Of a stretch of 64,000 nt of DNA, positions 28,127-36,692 are shown piece by piece. Position 1 is the stretch's first letter. Every line of letters begins with the position of its first letter. This DNA comes from Xanthomonas indica (GTDB taxonomy: Bacteria; Pseudomonadota; Gammaproteobacteria; Xanthomonadales; Xanthomonadaceae), in the NCBI RefSeq assembly GCF_040529045.1, contig NZ_CP131914.1, positions 4,262,501 through 4,326,500 of the forward strand. Reading direction: 5' to 3'. The notes beneath the pieces are model-generated. The model saw only the letters and a program-made list of their open reading frames with translations. It made no database searches and was not told the origin of the DNA. The position numbers and the translations under genes are program-made.

Positions 28127-28953
28127 ACCAGCATCCGCACGTCCACGCCTTCCACCACGCCGGTTCCGGCACCTGGAGCTATGTGGTGGAGGACGGCCAC
28201 GACGCCGCGGTGATCGATCCGGTGGTGGGCTTCGATCCGCAGACCGGCGCGCTGGACGCGGCGCCGGCGCAGGCGTTGGCCGCGTGCCTGGACGAACGCG
28301 GGCTGCAGTTGCGCTGGATCCTGGAGACCCACGCCCACGCCGACCATGTCTCCGCCGCGCAATGGTTCAAGCAGCGCTGGCCACAGGCGACGCTGGCGAT
28401 CGGCGACGGCATCCGCCAGGTCCGCGCCCGCTTCGCGCCACAGTTCGGCCTGGACGCGGATGCGCAGGCGCGCTGCGGCTTCGACCACCTGTTCGCCGAT
28501 GGCGAGCGCTTCACGATCGGAGGGTTGCAGGCGCAGGTGATCGCCGTGCCCGGCCACACCGGCGACAGCGTCGCCTACCTGATCGGCGATGCCCTGTTCC
28601 CGGGCGATTCGCTGTTCATGCCCGACAGCGGCACCGCGCGCTGCGATTTCCCCGGCGGCGATGCGGCCACGCTGTACCGCTCGATCCAGCGGCTGTACGC
28701 GCTGCCGGAGGCCACCCGCGTGTTCGTGTGCCACGACTACGGCGCAGGCGGCCGCGCGGTCGCCTGCCAGACCAGCATCGGCGAACAGCGCCGCGCCAAC
28801 ATCCACGTGCGCGACGGCATCGACGAAGCGGCCTTCGTGGCCTTGCGCCAGGCACGCGATGCGACGCTGGCCGAGCCGCGGCTGATGCAGCCGTCGGTGC
28901 GCGCCAACATCCAGGCCGGGCGCACCGACGATCTGGTGCCGCCGGCGGTGTGA
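28123..28953 (+). CDS. blh: Persulfide dioxygenase-type metallo-beta-lactamase-fold hydrolase (Blh-like)
   Basis: A 276-residue MBL-fold enzyme with the metal motif THAHADH (His70, His72, Asp74, His75), GHTGDS, GDSLF and CHDYG. Sequence and context fit the ETHE1/Blh persulfide dioxygenases, which oxidise glutathione persulfide to sulfite using one iron. It is translationally coupled to the bigR-like gene (ATGA). There is no fused rhodanese domain; the separate rhodanese gene upstream may fill that role. Confidence 0.88.
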   Translation: MNQHPHVHAFHHAGSGTWSYVVEDGHDAAVIDPVVGFDPQTGALDAAPAQALAACLDERGLQLRWILETHAHADHVSAAQWFKQRWPQATLAIGDGIRQVRARFAPQFGLDADAQARCGFDHLFADGERFTIGGLQAQVIAVPGHTGDSVAYLIGDALFPGDSLFMPDSGTARCDFPGGDAATLYRSIQRLYALPEATRVFVCHDYGAGGRAVACQTSIGEQRRANIHVRDGIDEAAFVALRQARDATLAEPRLMQPSVRANIQAGRTDDLVPPAV

Positions 28954-29063
28954 GCAGGCAGCGCGCCGCGGGCGCGCTAGGATGCGGGTCTGCGCCAGCG
29001 CTGCGCGACTGCGGTCGCGCGCGCCGCCGCATCGCCTGCCCCGCCCCCCCGCTGGAGTGACCC

Positions 29064-29843
29064 ATGACCCGACCGTTGCGCCGCCTGTTGTGCCTGTGCA
29101 CGCTGCTCGTCGCCAGCGCGATCGCGCCGGTTTCGGCGCAGACGCCGCTGACCGTGTTCGCCGCCGCCAGCCTCAAGGAATCGCTGGACGAGGCCGCCAG
29201 CGCCTACCAGCGCGCCCGCGGCACGCCCGTGCAGGTGTCCTACGCCGCCAGCTCGACGCTGGCGCGGCAGGTGGAACAGGGCGCGCCGGCGGACGTGTTC
29301 GTGTCCGCCGACCAGGAATGGATGGACTACCTGCAGCAGCGCAAGCTGATCGACCCGGCGCAGCGCCATGACCTGCTCGGCAACACCCTGGTGCTGGTGG
29401 CGCCAGCCGCCAGCACCGCCCAGGTCGATCTGCGCAAGCCCGGCGCACTGCTCGCCGCACTCGGCGCACAGGGACGCCTGGCGGTCGGCCAGACCGCCAG
29501 CGTGCCGGCCGGCAAGTACGCGCGCGCGGCGCTGCAGGCGCTGGGGCAGTGGAACAGCGTGCAGCCGCGCCTGGCCGAAAGCGAGAGCGTGCGCAGCGCG
29601 CTGATGCTGGTGGCGCGCGGCGAGGCGCCGCTGGGCATCGTCTACGGCTCCGACGCCCAGGCCGAGCCGAAGGTGCGGGTGGTGGCGACCTTCCCCGCCG
29701 ACAGCCACGCGCCGATCGTGTATCCGGTGGCGCCGCTGCGCGCGAGCGCACAGGCGAAGAGCGCCGCCGATTTCGTGCGCTGGCTGGGCACGCCACCGGC
29801 ACAGGCGATCTTCCGTCGCCACGGTTTCTCGCTCGCCCGCTGA
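29064..29843 (+). CDS. modA: Molybdate ABC transporter, periplasmic binding protein
   Basis: A 259-residue binding protein: signal peptide ending SAQ (about residue 25), then [34 protein letters not shown] and [12 protein letters not shown], the ModA oxyanion-binding motifs. Captures molybdate (or tungstate) for the ModBC importer encoded downstream. It is the first gene of modABC, 9 bp before modB. Confidence 0.94.
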   Translation: MTRPLRRLLCLCTLLVASAIAPVSAQTPLTVFAAASLKESLDEAASAYQRARGTPVQVSYAASSTLARQVEQGAPADVFVSADQEWMDYLQQRKLIDPAQRHDLLGNTLVLVAPAASTAQVDLRKPGALLAALGAQGRLAVGQTASVPAGKYARAALQALGQWNSVQPRLAESESVRSALMLVARGEAPLGIVYGSDAQAEPKVRVVATFPADSHAPIVYPVAPLRASAQAKSAADFVRWLGTPPAQAIFRRHGFSLAR

Positions 29844-29852
29844 GGCCTGGCA

Positions 29853-30548
29853 TTGTTCGACTTCACCGCGCAGGAACTGACCGCGATCGTGCTGAGCGTC
29901 AAGGTGGCGCTGGTCGCGGCGCTGGCCAGCCTGCCCTTTGCGGTGGCCTGCGGCTGGCTGCTCGCGCGCCGCCGCTTTTTCGGCAAGGCCTTGCTGGACG
30001 CGTTGCTGCACCTGCCGCTGGTGATGCCGCCGATCGTCACCGGCTACGCGCTGTTGCAACTGTTCGGTCTGCAGGGCCCGATCGGCGGATGGCTGTTCGA
30101 GCACCTCGGCGTGCAGTTCGCGTTCCGTTGGACCGGCGCGGCGCTGGCCAGCGCGGTGATGGGCTTCCCGCTGATGGTGCGGGCGATCCGCCTGGCCCTG
30201 GAAGCCACCGACCGGCGTCTGGAAGCGGCCGCCGCCACCCTCGGCGCCGGCCCGTGGCGGGTGTTCTTCACCATCACCCTGCCGCTGGCATGGCCGGGCG
30301 TGGTCGCCGGCGGCGTACTCGGCTTCGCCAAGGCGCTGGGCGAGTTCGGCGCCACCATCACCTTCGTCTCCAACATTCCGGGACAGACGCAGACCCTGGC
30401 TTCGGCGATCTACAGCCTGCTGCAGGTGCCCGGGGCCGAGGCCGGCATCTGGCGATTGGCGGCGGTGGCGCTGGCGATCTCGCTGGGCGCCCTGCTGGCC
30501 TCCGAGTGGCTGGTGCGGCGCCAGCGCGGCGCGGAGGCGGACGCATGA
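29853..30548 (+). CDS. modB: Molybdate ABC transporter permease
   Basis: A 231-residue inner-membrane permease with five hydrophobic segments and the ABC-coupling loop (EAAAATLGAGPWRVFFTITLP region). It begins with a TTG start 9 bp after modA; the reading frame then runs directly into MFDFTAQELTAI, the family N-terminus. Forms the channel of the ModABC molybdate importer. Confidence 0.93.
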   Translation: MFDFTAQELTAIVLSVKVALVAALASLPFAVACGWLLARRRFFGKALLDALLHLPLVMPPIVTGYALLQLFGLQGPIGGWLFEHLGVQFAFRWTGAALASAVMGFPLMVRAIRLALEATDRRLEAAAATLGAGPWRVFFTITLPLAWPGVVAGGVLGFAKALGEFGATITFVSNIPGQTQTLASAIYSLLQVPGAEAGIWRLAAVALAISLGALLASEWLVRRQRGAEADA

Positions 30549-30576
30549 GCCGCACGTGCGCCCGGAGCCCGCACCG

Positions 30577-31194
30577 ATGCTGAGCATCGACCTGCATCTG
30601 CAGCGCGGGCGTTTCGCCCGCCACGTACGGATCGAGGAACAGGCGCGCGTGGTCGCCCTGGTCGGTCCGTCCGGCGCCGGCAAGACCAGCCTGCTCAACG
30701 CCATCGCCGGCGTGCTGCCGCCGCGCAGTGGGCGCATCGCCATCGATGGTCGGGTGCTGTACGACAGCGCCACCGGCATCGACCTGCCGGCGCACCGCCG
30801 CGGTATCGGCTACGTGTTCCAGGATGCGCGGCTGTTCCCGCACATGGACGTGCGCCGCAACCTCGGCTACGGCCGCCATGGCCGCGGCCAGCCGGCGCGC
30901 TTCGCATTGGACGCGGTGGTCGAGCTGCTGGGCATCGGCGCCCTGCTGGGGCGGCGCCCCGACACGCTCTCCGGCGGCGAAGCGCAACGCGTGGCGATCG
31001 GCCGGGCGCTGTTGTCGCAACCCGCGCTGCTGCTGTTCGACGAACCGCTGTCGGCGCTGGACGCGGACCGCCGCAGCGACCTGATCCCCTACCTGCAGCG
31101 GGTGCGCGACGAAGTGCGCCTGCCCATGCTCTATGTCAGCCACCAAGCCGAGGAAGTGGCGCGCATCGCCGACGCGGTGCATCGGCTGGATTGA
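30577..31194 (+). CDS. modC: Molybdate ABC transporter ATP-binding protein, short form
   Basis: A 205-residue ATPase with Walker A GPSGAGKTS, Q-loop, signature LSGGEAQRVAIGRAL and Walker B LLLFDEPLSALDA. The ATG at 30577 has a GGAG site about 10 nt upstream; a GTG 21 bp earlier is possible. It ends soon after the H-loop (SHQAEEV), so the C-terminal TOBE/Mop domain of ordinary ModC (about 350 residues) is absent. The following 60 bp hold no trace of that domain, so this is a naturally short form rather than a visible frameshift. Confidence 0.9.
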   Translation: MLSIDLHLQRGRFARHVRIEEQARVVALVGPSGAGKTSLLNAIAGVLPPRSGRIAIDGRVLYDSATGIDLPAHRRGIGYVFQDARLFPHMDVRRNLGYGRHGRGQPARFALDAVVELLGIGALLGRRPDTLSGGEAQRVAIGRALLSQPALLLFDEPLSALDADRRSDLIPYLQRVRDEVRLPMLYVSHQAEEVARIADAVHRLD

Positions 31195-31254
31195 CGCCGA
31201 CACCGCGTTCACCGCCGCTGGCGAGACTGGGGTCCCAGGTTCCCGGTCCGCCGC

Positions 31255-31812
31255 ATGCGCCGCTACCGCAAGCTCGACTTCCCCACGCAGGACGTCCGCC
31301 GCTTCCTCGAGCCGGGCCCGGTGGTGCTGGTCAGTTCGGCCTGGAAGCAGCAGCGCGACGTCATGACCCTGGGCTGGCACATGGTGCTGGAGTTCTCGCC
31401 CTCGCTGCTGGCTTGCTGCATCTCCAGCGCCAACCACAGCTTCGCGCTGATCCGGCGCAGCAAGCAATGCGTGATCAACCTGCCCACCGCCGACCTGGTC
31501 GATACCGTGGTCGGCATCGGCAATACCAGCGGTGCTGACCTGGACAAGTTCGCGCACTTCGGCCTCACCGCGGTGCCCGCCACGCACGTGGCGGCGCCAC
31601 TGATCGCCGAGTGCTACGCCAGCTTCGAGTGCCGCCTGCACGACGGCAGCCAGATCGGCAAGCACGGCCTGTTCGTGTGGGAGGTGGTCAAGGCGCACGT
31701 CGCCGCCTCGCCCAAGCGGCCGCGCACCCTGCACTACCGGGGCGACGGCCGCTTCATGCTGTCCGGCCCGGAGATCTCGCGGCGGCGCCTGTTCAAGCCG
31801 GAGATGCTGTAG
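31255..31812 (+). CDS. Flavin reductase-like FMN-binding protein
   Basis: A 185-residue protein of the flavin reductase-like split-barrel family (PVVLVSSAWKQQRDVMTLGWH, SFALIRRSKQCVINLP). Members bind FMN and reduce it, or use it on small substrates. It follows modC by 60 bp on the same strand, possibly a molybdenum-linked or independent oxidoreductase. Substrate unknown. Confidence 0.82.
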   Translation: MRRYRKLDFPTQDVRRFLEPGPVVLVSSAWKQQRDVMTLGWHMVLEFSPSLLACCISSANHSFALIRRSKQCVINLPTADLVDTVVGIGNTSGADLDKFAHFGLTAVPATHVAAPLIAECYASFECRLHDGSQIGKHGLFVWEVVKAHVAASPKRPRTLHYRGDGRFMLSGPEISRRRLFKPEML

Positions 31813-31857
31813 GCCGAGGCGGAGGGCGACGGATGCCGGATGCGCCGGTCGCCACGC

Positions 31858-32454
31858 TCAGCGTGCGCCGCTCACGCGCCCCGACTGCACGCTGGCCTTG
31901 CCCTGCCGGACCTCGAAAGTGAACGCATAGGCCAGCGTCACCGGCACCTCCTGCACCGACTGTGCATCGTCGCAACGCCCTTCCTGGGCCGGCCGCTGCG
32001 CCGGATCGGCGTAGGTGCAGATCGCCGCCGGTACGAAGCGCCACTGCACGACCGCGGCCTGCACTGCCTGCAGCAGATCGGCCATCTCCGGCTGCGCACC
32101 CGCGCTGCAGTCCGGGCGATCGTTCAACAGGGCGCTGCGCTCCACCGTGCCTTGCGCGGAGAGGATCACCCGCACGCAGACCGTGGTCGGGGCCAGCGTG
32201 CGGCGTGGCGACTCGGCCGGCAACTGCGGCGTCGGCGCCTGCAGCGGTTGCGGCATGCGGAACACTTCCTGCGGCCGCATCCGATACGACTGCACCGCCG
32301 CCGCCCCCGGCGCCGCGCCGAACCCGGTTTCCAGCATGCGCTGATCCACCGAGTCGATGCGCTTGGTCGGTTGTGGCGCCTCTTTCGGCACGTGGCTGGC
32401 GCAGCCGGAAAGAGCCAGCGCCAGCAGCATGCCCGCCCGCCAGTGCGCACTCAT
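31858..32454 (-). CDS. TonB C-terminal-like lipoprotein
   Basis: A 198-residue lipoprotein with lipobox LSGC (Cys18). Its C-terminal half has a TonB-like pattern (VCVRVILSAQGTVERSALL, then VVQWRFVPA). It has four further cysteines in the mature domain. Its ATG overlaps the stop of the M56 peptidase gene (ATGA), so it is the third gene of a BlaI/M56 operon. Function unknown; a partner or reporter of envelope state for the M56 protein is a reasonable guess. Confidence 0.75.
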   Translation of the reverse strand: MSAHWRAGMLLALALSGCASHVPKEAPQPTKRIDSVDQRMLETGFGAAPGAAAVQSYRMRPQEVFRMPQPLQAPTPQLPAESPRRTLAPTTVCVRVILSAQGTVERSALLNDRPDCSAGAQPEMADLLQAVQAAVVQWRFVPAAICTYADPAQRPAQEGRCDDAQSVQEVPVTLAYAFTFEVRQGKASVQSGRVSGAR

Positions 32455-33899
32455 TGCACGGTCCGCGCCATGCCGCACAGCGGCGCGGCGCCGCCCTTGC
32501 CGGAGAGCACCTTGTCGCACAGGCTCGCCGAGGTATCGCCGGCCTCCTCGCCCAGGCGAAACCAGCGGTAGTTCGCGGCATCGGCGACGCCAGCCGGCGC
32601 ATCCTCGGGGTACATTTCCACATCGAACGCGACCGGAATCTTCAAGCGGCTGGCCACAGCGCGTCCGTGCGCAATCGCGGGCGAGAAGCGCCACTTCCAG
32701 GCGGCGGTGACCGCGGCGGCATCCAGCGCAGCGCTCCCGCTGCCATGGTCCAGCACGCGCACGCCGCTCGGCGTCCCGTGCACATCCACGTCGACCAGCA
32801 GGACCAGCTTGCCGGAGACGCCCGCACGCACCGCTTCATCCGGGTATTTCGGGGGCGGCATGTCGATCACCTTGGCAGGCCGCGCTCCGGTCCGCACGGC
32901 GACCACCGACACCTGCTGCGCCGGTCGTGCCGACGTGCCATCCACCTCACTCCCGACCAGATCGCGTGCCACGCCCGTGGCACCTGTTCCAATTGGCAAC
33001 GCCAGTGCCATCGCACTCCCGCTCAACGCGGCCAGCGTCACCGCCGCGATGCCCAAACGACGCCGCCAACCACGCACCGCCGGACGCCGCAGCAGGGCAA
33101 TGCGCTGACACAACACGCTGCCCGCCTGCCAGTGGCAGCCGACCGGCAGGGCCAGCGCATCCAGCTGCGTCTGCAGCATCGCCTCGGCATAGTGCCGGCG
33201 CGCACCCGGATGGCGTGCCAGCACCGCCGCATCGCAGGCCAGCTCCTGATCCAGGCGGAAGCGCGTGGCGGCCCAGTGCAGCAGCGGATTGAACCAGTAC
33301 ACGCAGCGCAGCGCGGCGAGCAGAAGATTGCTGCGGGTGTCGCCGCGGGCGATGTGCAGGCGTTCGTGCGCCAGCACCAGTTGCGCCTGCGGCGGCGGGT
33401 AGCGCGCGGCGAAGTCCATCGGCACCACCACCTGCGGCCGCCACGCGCCCAGCACCAGCGGCCCATGCAGCGCATGCTCGGCGACCAGTACGCCGCCCTC
33501 GCCCGCCCGCAAGCGGCCCAGGCTGCGCCGGTAGCGGCGCTGCTGCCGCCACAGCACGGCCGCCGAGGCCACGGCGCCCGCGAGCCACACCGCCAGCCAC
33601 CAGACCGCGGCGTGGCCGCTCGCCGGCAAGCCGCCGCTGCCTGCGGACAGTTGCGCCTGTGGTGCGCCGACCAGCACTGACGGCATGTCCAGCACCAACC
33701 CCGCCGGTAACGCTGGACGCCAGCCGCTCGGCAACAGTGCCGCCAGCAGCGCCAACGGCACCGCCATCCACACGGCATAGGCGATGCTCGCGCCGAAGGC
33801 ACGCCGCATCGGCACGCGCAACACCAGCACCGCCGCGATGGCCACGCTGACGACCAGCGCGGTGCTTCCGAGGTTCCTCACGATCCCGTCAATGCTCAT
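32451..33899 (-). CDS. M56 (BlaR1-like) membrane metalloprotease with TonB C-terminal domain
   Basis: A 482-residue membrane protein. The N-terminal half has several helices and the zinc-protease motif HERLH (His178, Glu179, His182), with a downstream Glu ligand in LDQELACD. Unlike classical BlaR1 it has no penicillin-binding sensor; residues about 345-440 are a TonB C-terminal domain instead (PPPKYPDEAVRAGVSG, WKWRFSPA). M56 proteases typically cleave a BlaI-type repressor on sensing a signal. The gene overlaps the BlaI gene by 11 bp and is followed by the lipoprotein gene. Confidence 0.85.
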   Translation of the reverse strand: MSIDGIVRNLGSTALVVSVAIAAVLVLRVPMRRAFGASIAYAVWMAVPLALLAALLPSGWRPALPAGLVLDMPSVLVGAPQAQLSAGSGGLPASGHAAVWWLAVWLAGAVASAAVLWRQQRRYRRSLGRLRAGEGGVLVAEHALHGPLVLGAWRPQVVVPMDFAARYPPPQAQLVLAHERLHIARGDTRSNLLLAALRCVYWFNPLLHWAATRFRLDQELACDAAVLARHPGARRHYAEAMLQTQLDALALPVGCHWQAGSVLCQRIALLRRPAVRGWRRRLGIAAVTLAALSGSAMALALPIGTGATGVARDLVGSEVDGTSARPAQQVSVVAVRTGARPAKVIDMPPPKYPDEAVRAGVSGKLVLLVDVDVHGTPSGVRVLDHGSGSAALDAAAVTAAWKWRFSPAIAHGRAVASRLKIPVAFDVEMYPEDAPAGVADAANYRWFRLGEEAGDTSASLCDKVLSGKGGAAPLCGMARTVQ

Positions 33900-34257
33900 C
33901 GTCCAGCTCCTGGATCAGTCGTTTGAGTTCGGCGATATCGGCGTCGCTGAGCTTGCCGCGTTCGCTGAAGTGCGCCACCAGCGGCGCGATGCGGCCGCCG
34001 AACAGGCGGTCAAGCAGGCCTTCGCTCTGTTGCTGCACCCACTGCGCGCGCTGCAGCAGGGGCGTGTACAGATAGCGGCGGCCTTGTTTGTCGGCGCGGA
34101 TCGCGCCCTTGTTGAGCAAGCGGTTGAGCAGGGTCTTGACCGTGGGTTCGGCCCAGCCGCCATGGCCGGACAAGGCAGCGAACACCTCCTCGGCACTGAG
34201 CGGGTGCCGCTCCCACAGCACCTCCATGACCACCGCTTCCGCATCGCTGATCGACAT
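33889..34257 (-). CDS. BlaI/MecI/CopY-family repressor
   Basis: A 122-residue winged-helix repressor starting MSISDAEAVVMEVLWERHPLSAEE, typical of the family, with the DNA-binding segment TVKTLLNRLLNKG. Such repressors bind as dimers and are inactivated by cleavage by a partner M56 protease, here encoded by the overlapping downstream gene. Two dyad operators lie within 5-41 bp upstream of its start, supporting autoregulation. Confidence 0.9.
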   Translation of the reverse strand: MSISDAEAVVMEVLWERHPLSAEEVFAALSGHGGWAEPTVKTLLNRLLNKGAIRADKQGRRYLYTPLLQRAQWVQQQSEGLLDRLFGGRIAPLVAHFSERGKLSDADIAELKRLIQELDDEH

Positions 34258-34261
34258 TACG

Positions 34262-34275
34262 TTTACACCCGTAAA
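34262..34275. promoter_or_regulatory. BlaI-type operator 1
   Basis: TTTAC-ACCC-GTAAA is a perfect dyad 5 bp upstream of the blaI-family gene. It resembles the TACA/TGTA half-sites bound by this family. Confidence 0.65.
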
Positions 34276-34284
34276 TTTTTATCG

Positions 34285-34298
34285 ATTACACGCGTAGA
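34285..34298. promoter_or_regulatory. BlaI-type operator 2
   Basis: ATTACACGCGTAGA is a second, weaker dyad (TTAC-ACGC-GTAG) 23 bp from the first, centre to centre. Two adjacent sites around the -10 region fit repression of the operon by its own BlaI-type protein. Confidence 0.6.
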
Positions 34299-34531
34299 CG
34301 AACTCGCTGTCAAGCGCTTTTCCCGGCTCCTGCATCGCCACCTCGACACGGACCGAACGGCGGCACCGCGCCGCGACTGCCGTGGCATCCGGACGCTTCC
34401 GCGACGACGGATCGCTCGACCGTGACCAACACGGAGCCGCCGCTGGTGCTCGACACATCCCGCCGGCCCCTGCGCCGACACAACGGCGCCACCTCCGAAC
34501 GCACTGCAATCGGCCGCACACGCTCTAAGCT

Positions 34532-36487
34532 ATGCCGATGACCGATCATCTCGACGACCTCGACGCTGCTGCCGACCTGATCCTGCAGCGCATCGCCGGC
34601 CCGCTGCGCGTGGGCGCGCCGCTGGGCCTGGGCAAACCGCACCGCCTGCTCAACGCGCTGTACGACCGCATCGAGCACGATCCAACGCGGCCGCTGCAGA
34701 TCTACACCGCGCTGTCGCTGCATCCGCCGGCGCCCGGCGGCGGCTTGCAGGGCCGGTTCGCGCGGCCGTTCGTGCAGCGCCATTTCGGCGAGGACTTCCC
34801 GCGCCTGCGCTATGTGCAGGCGATGCAGCGCGATGCGCTGCCGGCGCACATCCAGGTCGAAGAGTTCTACATGCAATCCGGCGCGCTGCTGCGCTCGACC
34901 CAGGCGCAGCGCAGCTACACCAGCCTCAACTACACCCATGCCGCCGACGCGGTGGCGCAGCGCGCGCCGAACCTGATCGTGCAGAAAGTGGCACGCGAAC
35001 CCGACGGCACCCGGCTGTCGTTCTCGTGCAACAACGACATCACCCAGGACACCCTGGCGGCGGTGCAGCGGCGCGGCCTGCCGCGGCCGCTGCTGGTGGC
35101 CGAAGTCGATCCCCAGTTGCCGTGGATCGGCGGGGCTGCGGCGGTGGAACCGGGCTTCTTCGACGTGGTGGTGACCCCGCCCGGGCCGTATCCGCGCCTG
35201 TTCGGGCTGCCGCGGCAGCCGGTCGCCGATGCCGATTACGCCATCGGCCTGTACGCCAGCACCCTGGTGCGCGACGGCGGCACCCTGCAGATCGGCATCG
35301 GCACCCTGGCCGATGCGCTGTGCCACGCGCTGGTACTGCGGCACACCGACAACGCGCGCTACCGGCAGGTGCTGGCGGCGCTGGATCCGGAGCTGGAGCG
35401 GCATCCGGCGGTGCGCGAATGTGGCGGCCTGGAGCCGTTTGCGGTTGGCCTGTTCGGCTGCAGCGAGATGCTCAACGAGGGCTTCCGGCAACTGGTCCAG
35501 TGCGGGGTGATCCGGCGCAAGGTGCTCGACGACGCGCCGCTGCTGCAGCGCGTGGCCGACAGCAGCGCCGATGCGCAGGACCTGCAGCGCCTGGAGCGCG
35601 ACGGCGAATACCTGCAAGGCGCGTTCTACCTGGGGTCGCCGGAGTTCTACGCCTGGCTGCGCGAGATGGATCCGCAGGCGCGCAAGGCGATCGGCATGCA
35701 CCGCATCAGCGAGATCAACCAGCTGTACGGCGGCGAGGCGCTGCGCCGGCTGCAGCGGCGCGAGGCGCGTTTCTTCAACTCCTGCATGATGGCCACCGCG
35801 CTGGGCGCGGCGGTGTCCGATGCGCTGGACGACGGCCGCGTGGTGTCCGGCGTCGGCGGCCAGTACAACTTCGTGGCCATGGCGCACGCGCTGGACGACG
35901 CGCGCAGCGTGCTGATGTTCCGCGCCGTGCGCAGCGACGGCGGCGCGGCGCAGTCCAACCTGCGCTGGAACTACGGCCACACCACCATCCCGCGGCACCT
36001 GCGCGATCTCTACGTCAACGAGTACGGCATTGCCGACCTGCGCGGCCTGACCGACGAGGATTGCATCGCGGCGATGACCGGGATCGCCGACGTGCAGGCG
36101 CAACCCGCACTGCTGGAAACGGCGAAGACCAACGGCAAGCTGGCCGCCGGCTTCATTGCGCCGGCGCACTGGCAGCGCAACCACGCCGCGCGGGTGCGCG
36201 ACGCGCTGGCGCCGTTCCGCCGCGACGGCAGCCTGCCCGACTATCCGCTGGGCAGCGATTTCACCGAGGTCGAGCAGCGCCTGTTGCGCGCGCTGGCCTG
36301 GCTGCAGCAACACACCACCAGTACGGGCGCCAAGCTGAAGACGATCGCCACGGCTTTGCTGGCGCGTCCCACCCGCGACGCCGCCTGCATGCAGCGCATG
36401 GGGCTGGACGCACCACGCAGTCTCGGCGAGCGCCTGGAGGCGACGTTGCTGGCGTTCGCGCTGCAGCGCACGCGCACGCCGCCATGA
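34532..36487 (+). CDS. Acetyl-CoA hydrolase/transferase family protein
   Basis: A 651-residue protein of the acetyl-CoA hydrolase/CoA-transferase family. Seen: YASTLVRDGGTLQIGIGTLADAL, the family CoA-transferase core in two halves; and VVSGVGGQYNFV, the C-terminal domain's glycine-rich motif. The usual SGVGGQGDF is altered to SGVGGQYNF, and I could not fix the catalytic glutamate with certainty. It is longer than typical members (about 430-500 residues). The acyl substrate is unknown. Start at 34532; the second ATG, two codons on, is equally possible. It stands alone, with a hairpin downstream. Confidence 0.78.
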   Translation: MPMTDHLDDLDAAADLILQRIAGPLRVGAPLGLGKPHRLLNALYDRIEHDPTRPLQIYTALSLHPPAPGGGLQGRFARPFVQRHFGEDFPRLRYVQAMQRDALPAHIQVEEFYMQSGALLRSTQAQRSYTSLNYTHAADAVAQRAPNLIVQKVAREPDGTRLSFSCNNDITQDTLAAVQRRGLPRPLLVAEVDPQLPWIGGAAAVEPGFFDVVVTPPGPYPRLFGLPRQPVADADYAIGLYASTLVRDGGTLQIGIGTLADALCHALVLRHTDNARYRQVLAALDPELERHPAVRECGGLEPFAVGLFGCSEMLNEGFRQLVQCGVIRRKVLDDAPLLQRVADSSADAQDLQRLERDGEYLQGAFYLGSPEFYAWLREMDPQARKAIGMHRISEINQLYGGEALRRLQRREARFFNSCMMATALGAAVSDALDDGRVVSGVGGQYNFVAMAHALDDARSVLMFRAVRSDGGAAQSNLRWNYGHTTIPRHLRDLYVNEYGIADLRGLTDEDCIAAMTGIADVQAQPALLETAKTNGKLAAGFIAPAHWQRNHAARVRDALAPFRRDGSLPDYPLGSDFTEVEQRLLRALAWLQQHTTSTGAKLKTIATALLARPTRDAACMQRMGLDAPRSLGERLEATLLAFALQRTRTPP

Positions 36488-36554
36488 CGCGCCGCCGCGC
36501 CTGACGCTGCAACGCGCTGGCGCACCGATCGCAGGCGCGATGCAATAAGTGACC

Positions 36555-36580
36555 GCGCGTCGCATGCGAATGCGACGCGC
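36555..36580 (+). terminator. Hairpin after the acetyl-CoA hydrolase family gene
   Basis: An 11-bp perfect stem (36555-36565/36570-36580) closes a GCGA tetraloop 67 bp past the stop. There is no T-run, so it may be a transcript-stabilising or weak termination element. Confidence 0.6.
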
Positions 36581-36692
36581 TGCACGAATGTCGCGCATCG
36601 GCGGCGATGACACGATTCGGCAACATGCCGGCAGGAAGGGCGTCAACTGCGCTCGGGATGCTGTCGGGATATCGTTACCAAGCGTGGCCGCG

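Noticed and set aside
31195-31254. Frameshift remnant of the ModC TOBE domain
   Set aside because: The 60-bp gap has no TOBE-like coding sequence in any frame, so ModC looks genuinely short.
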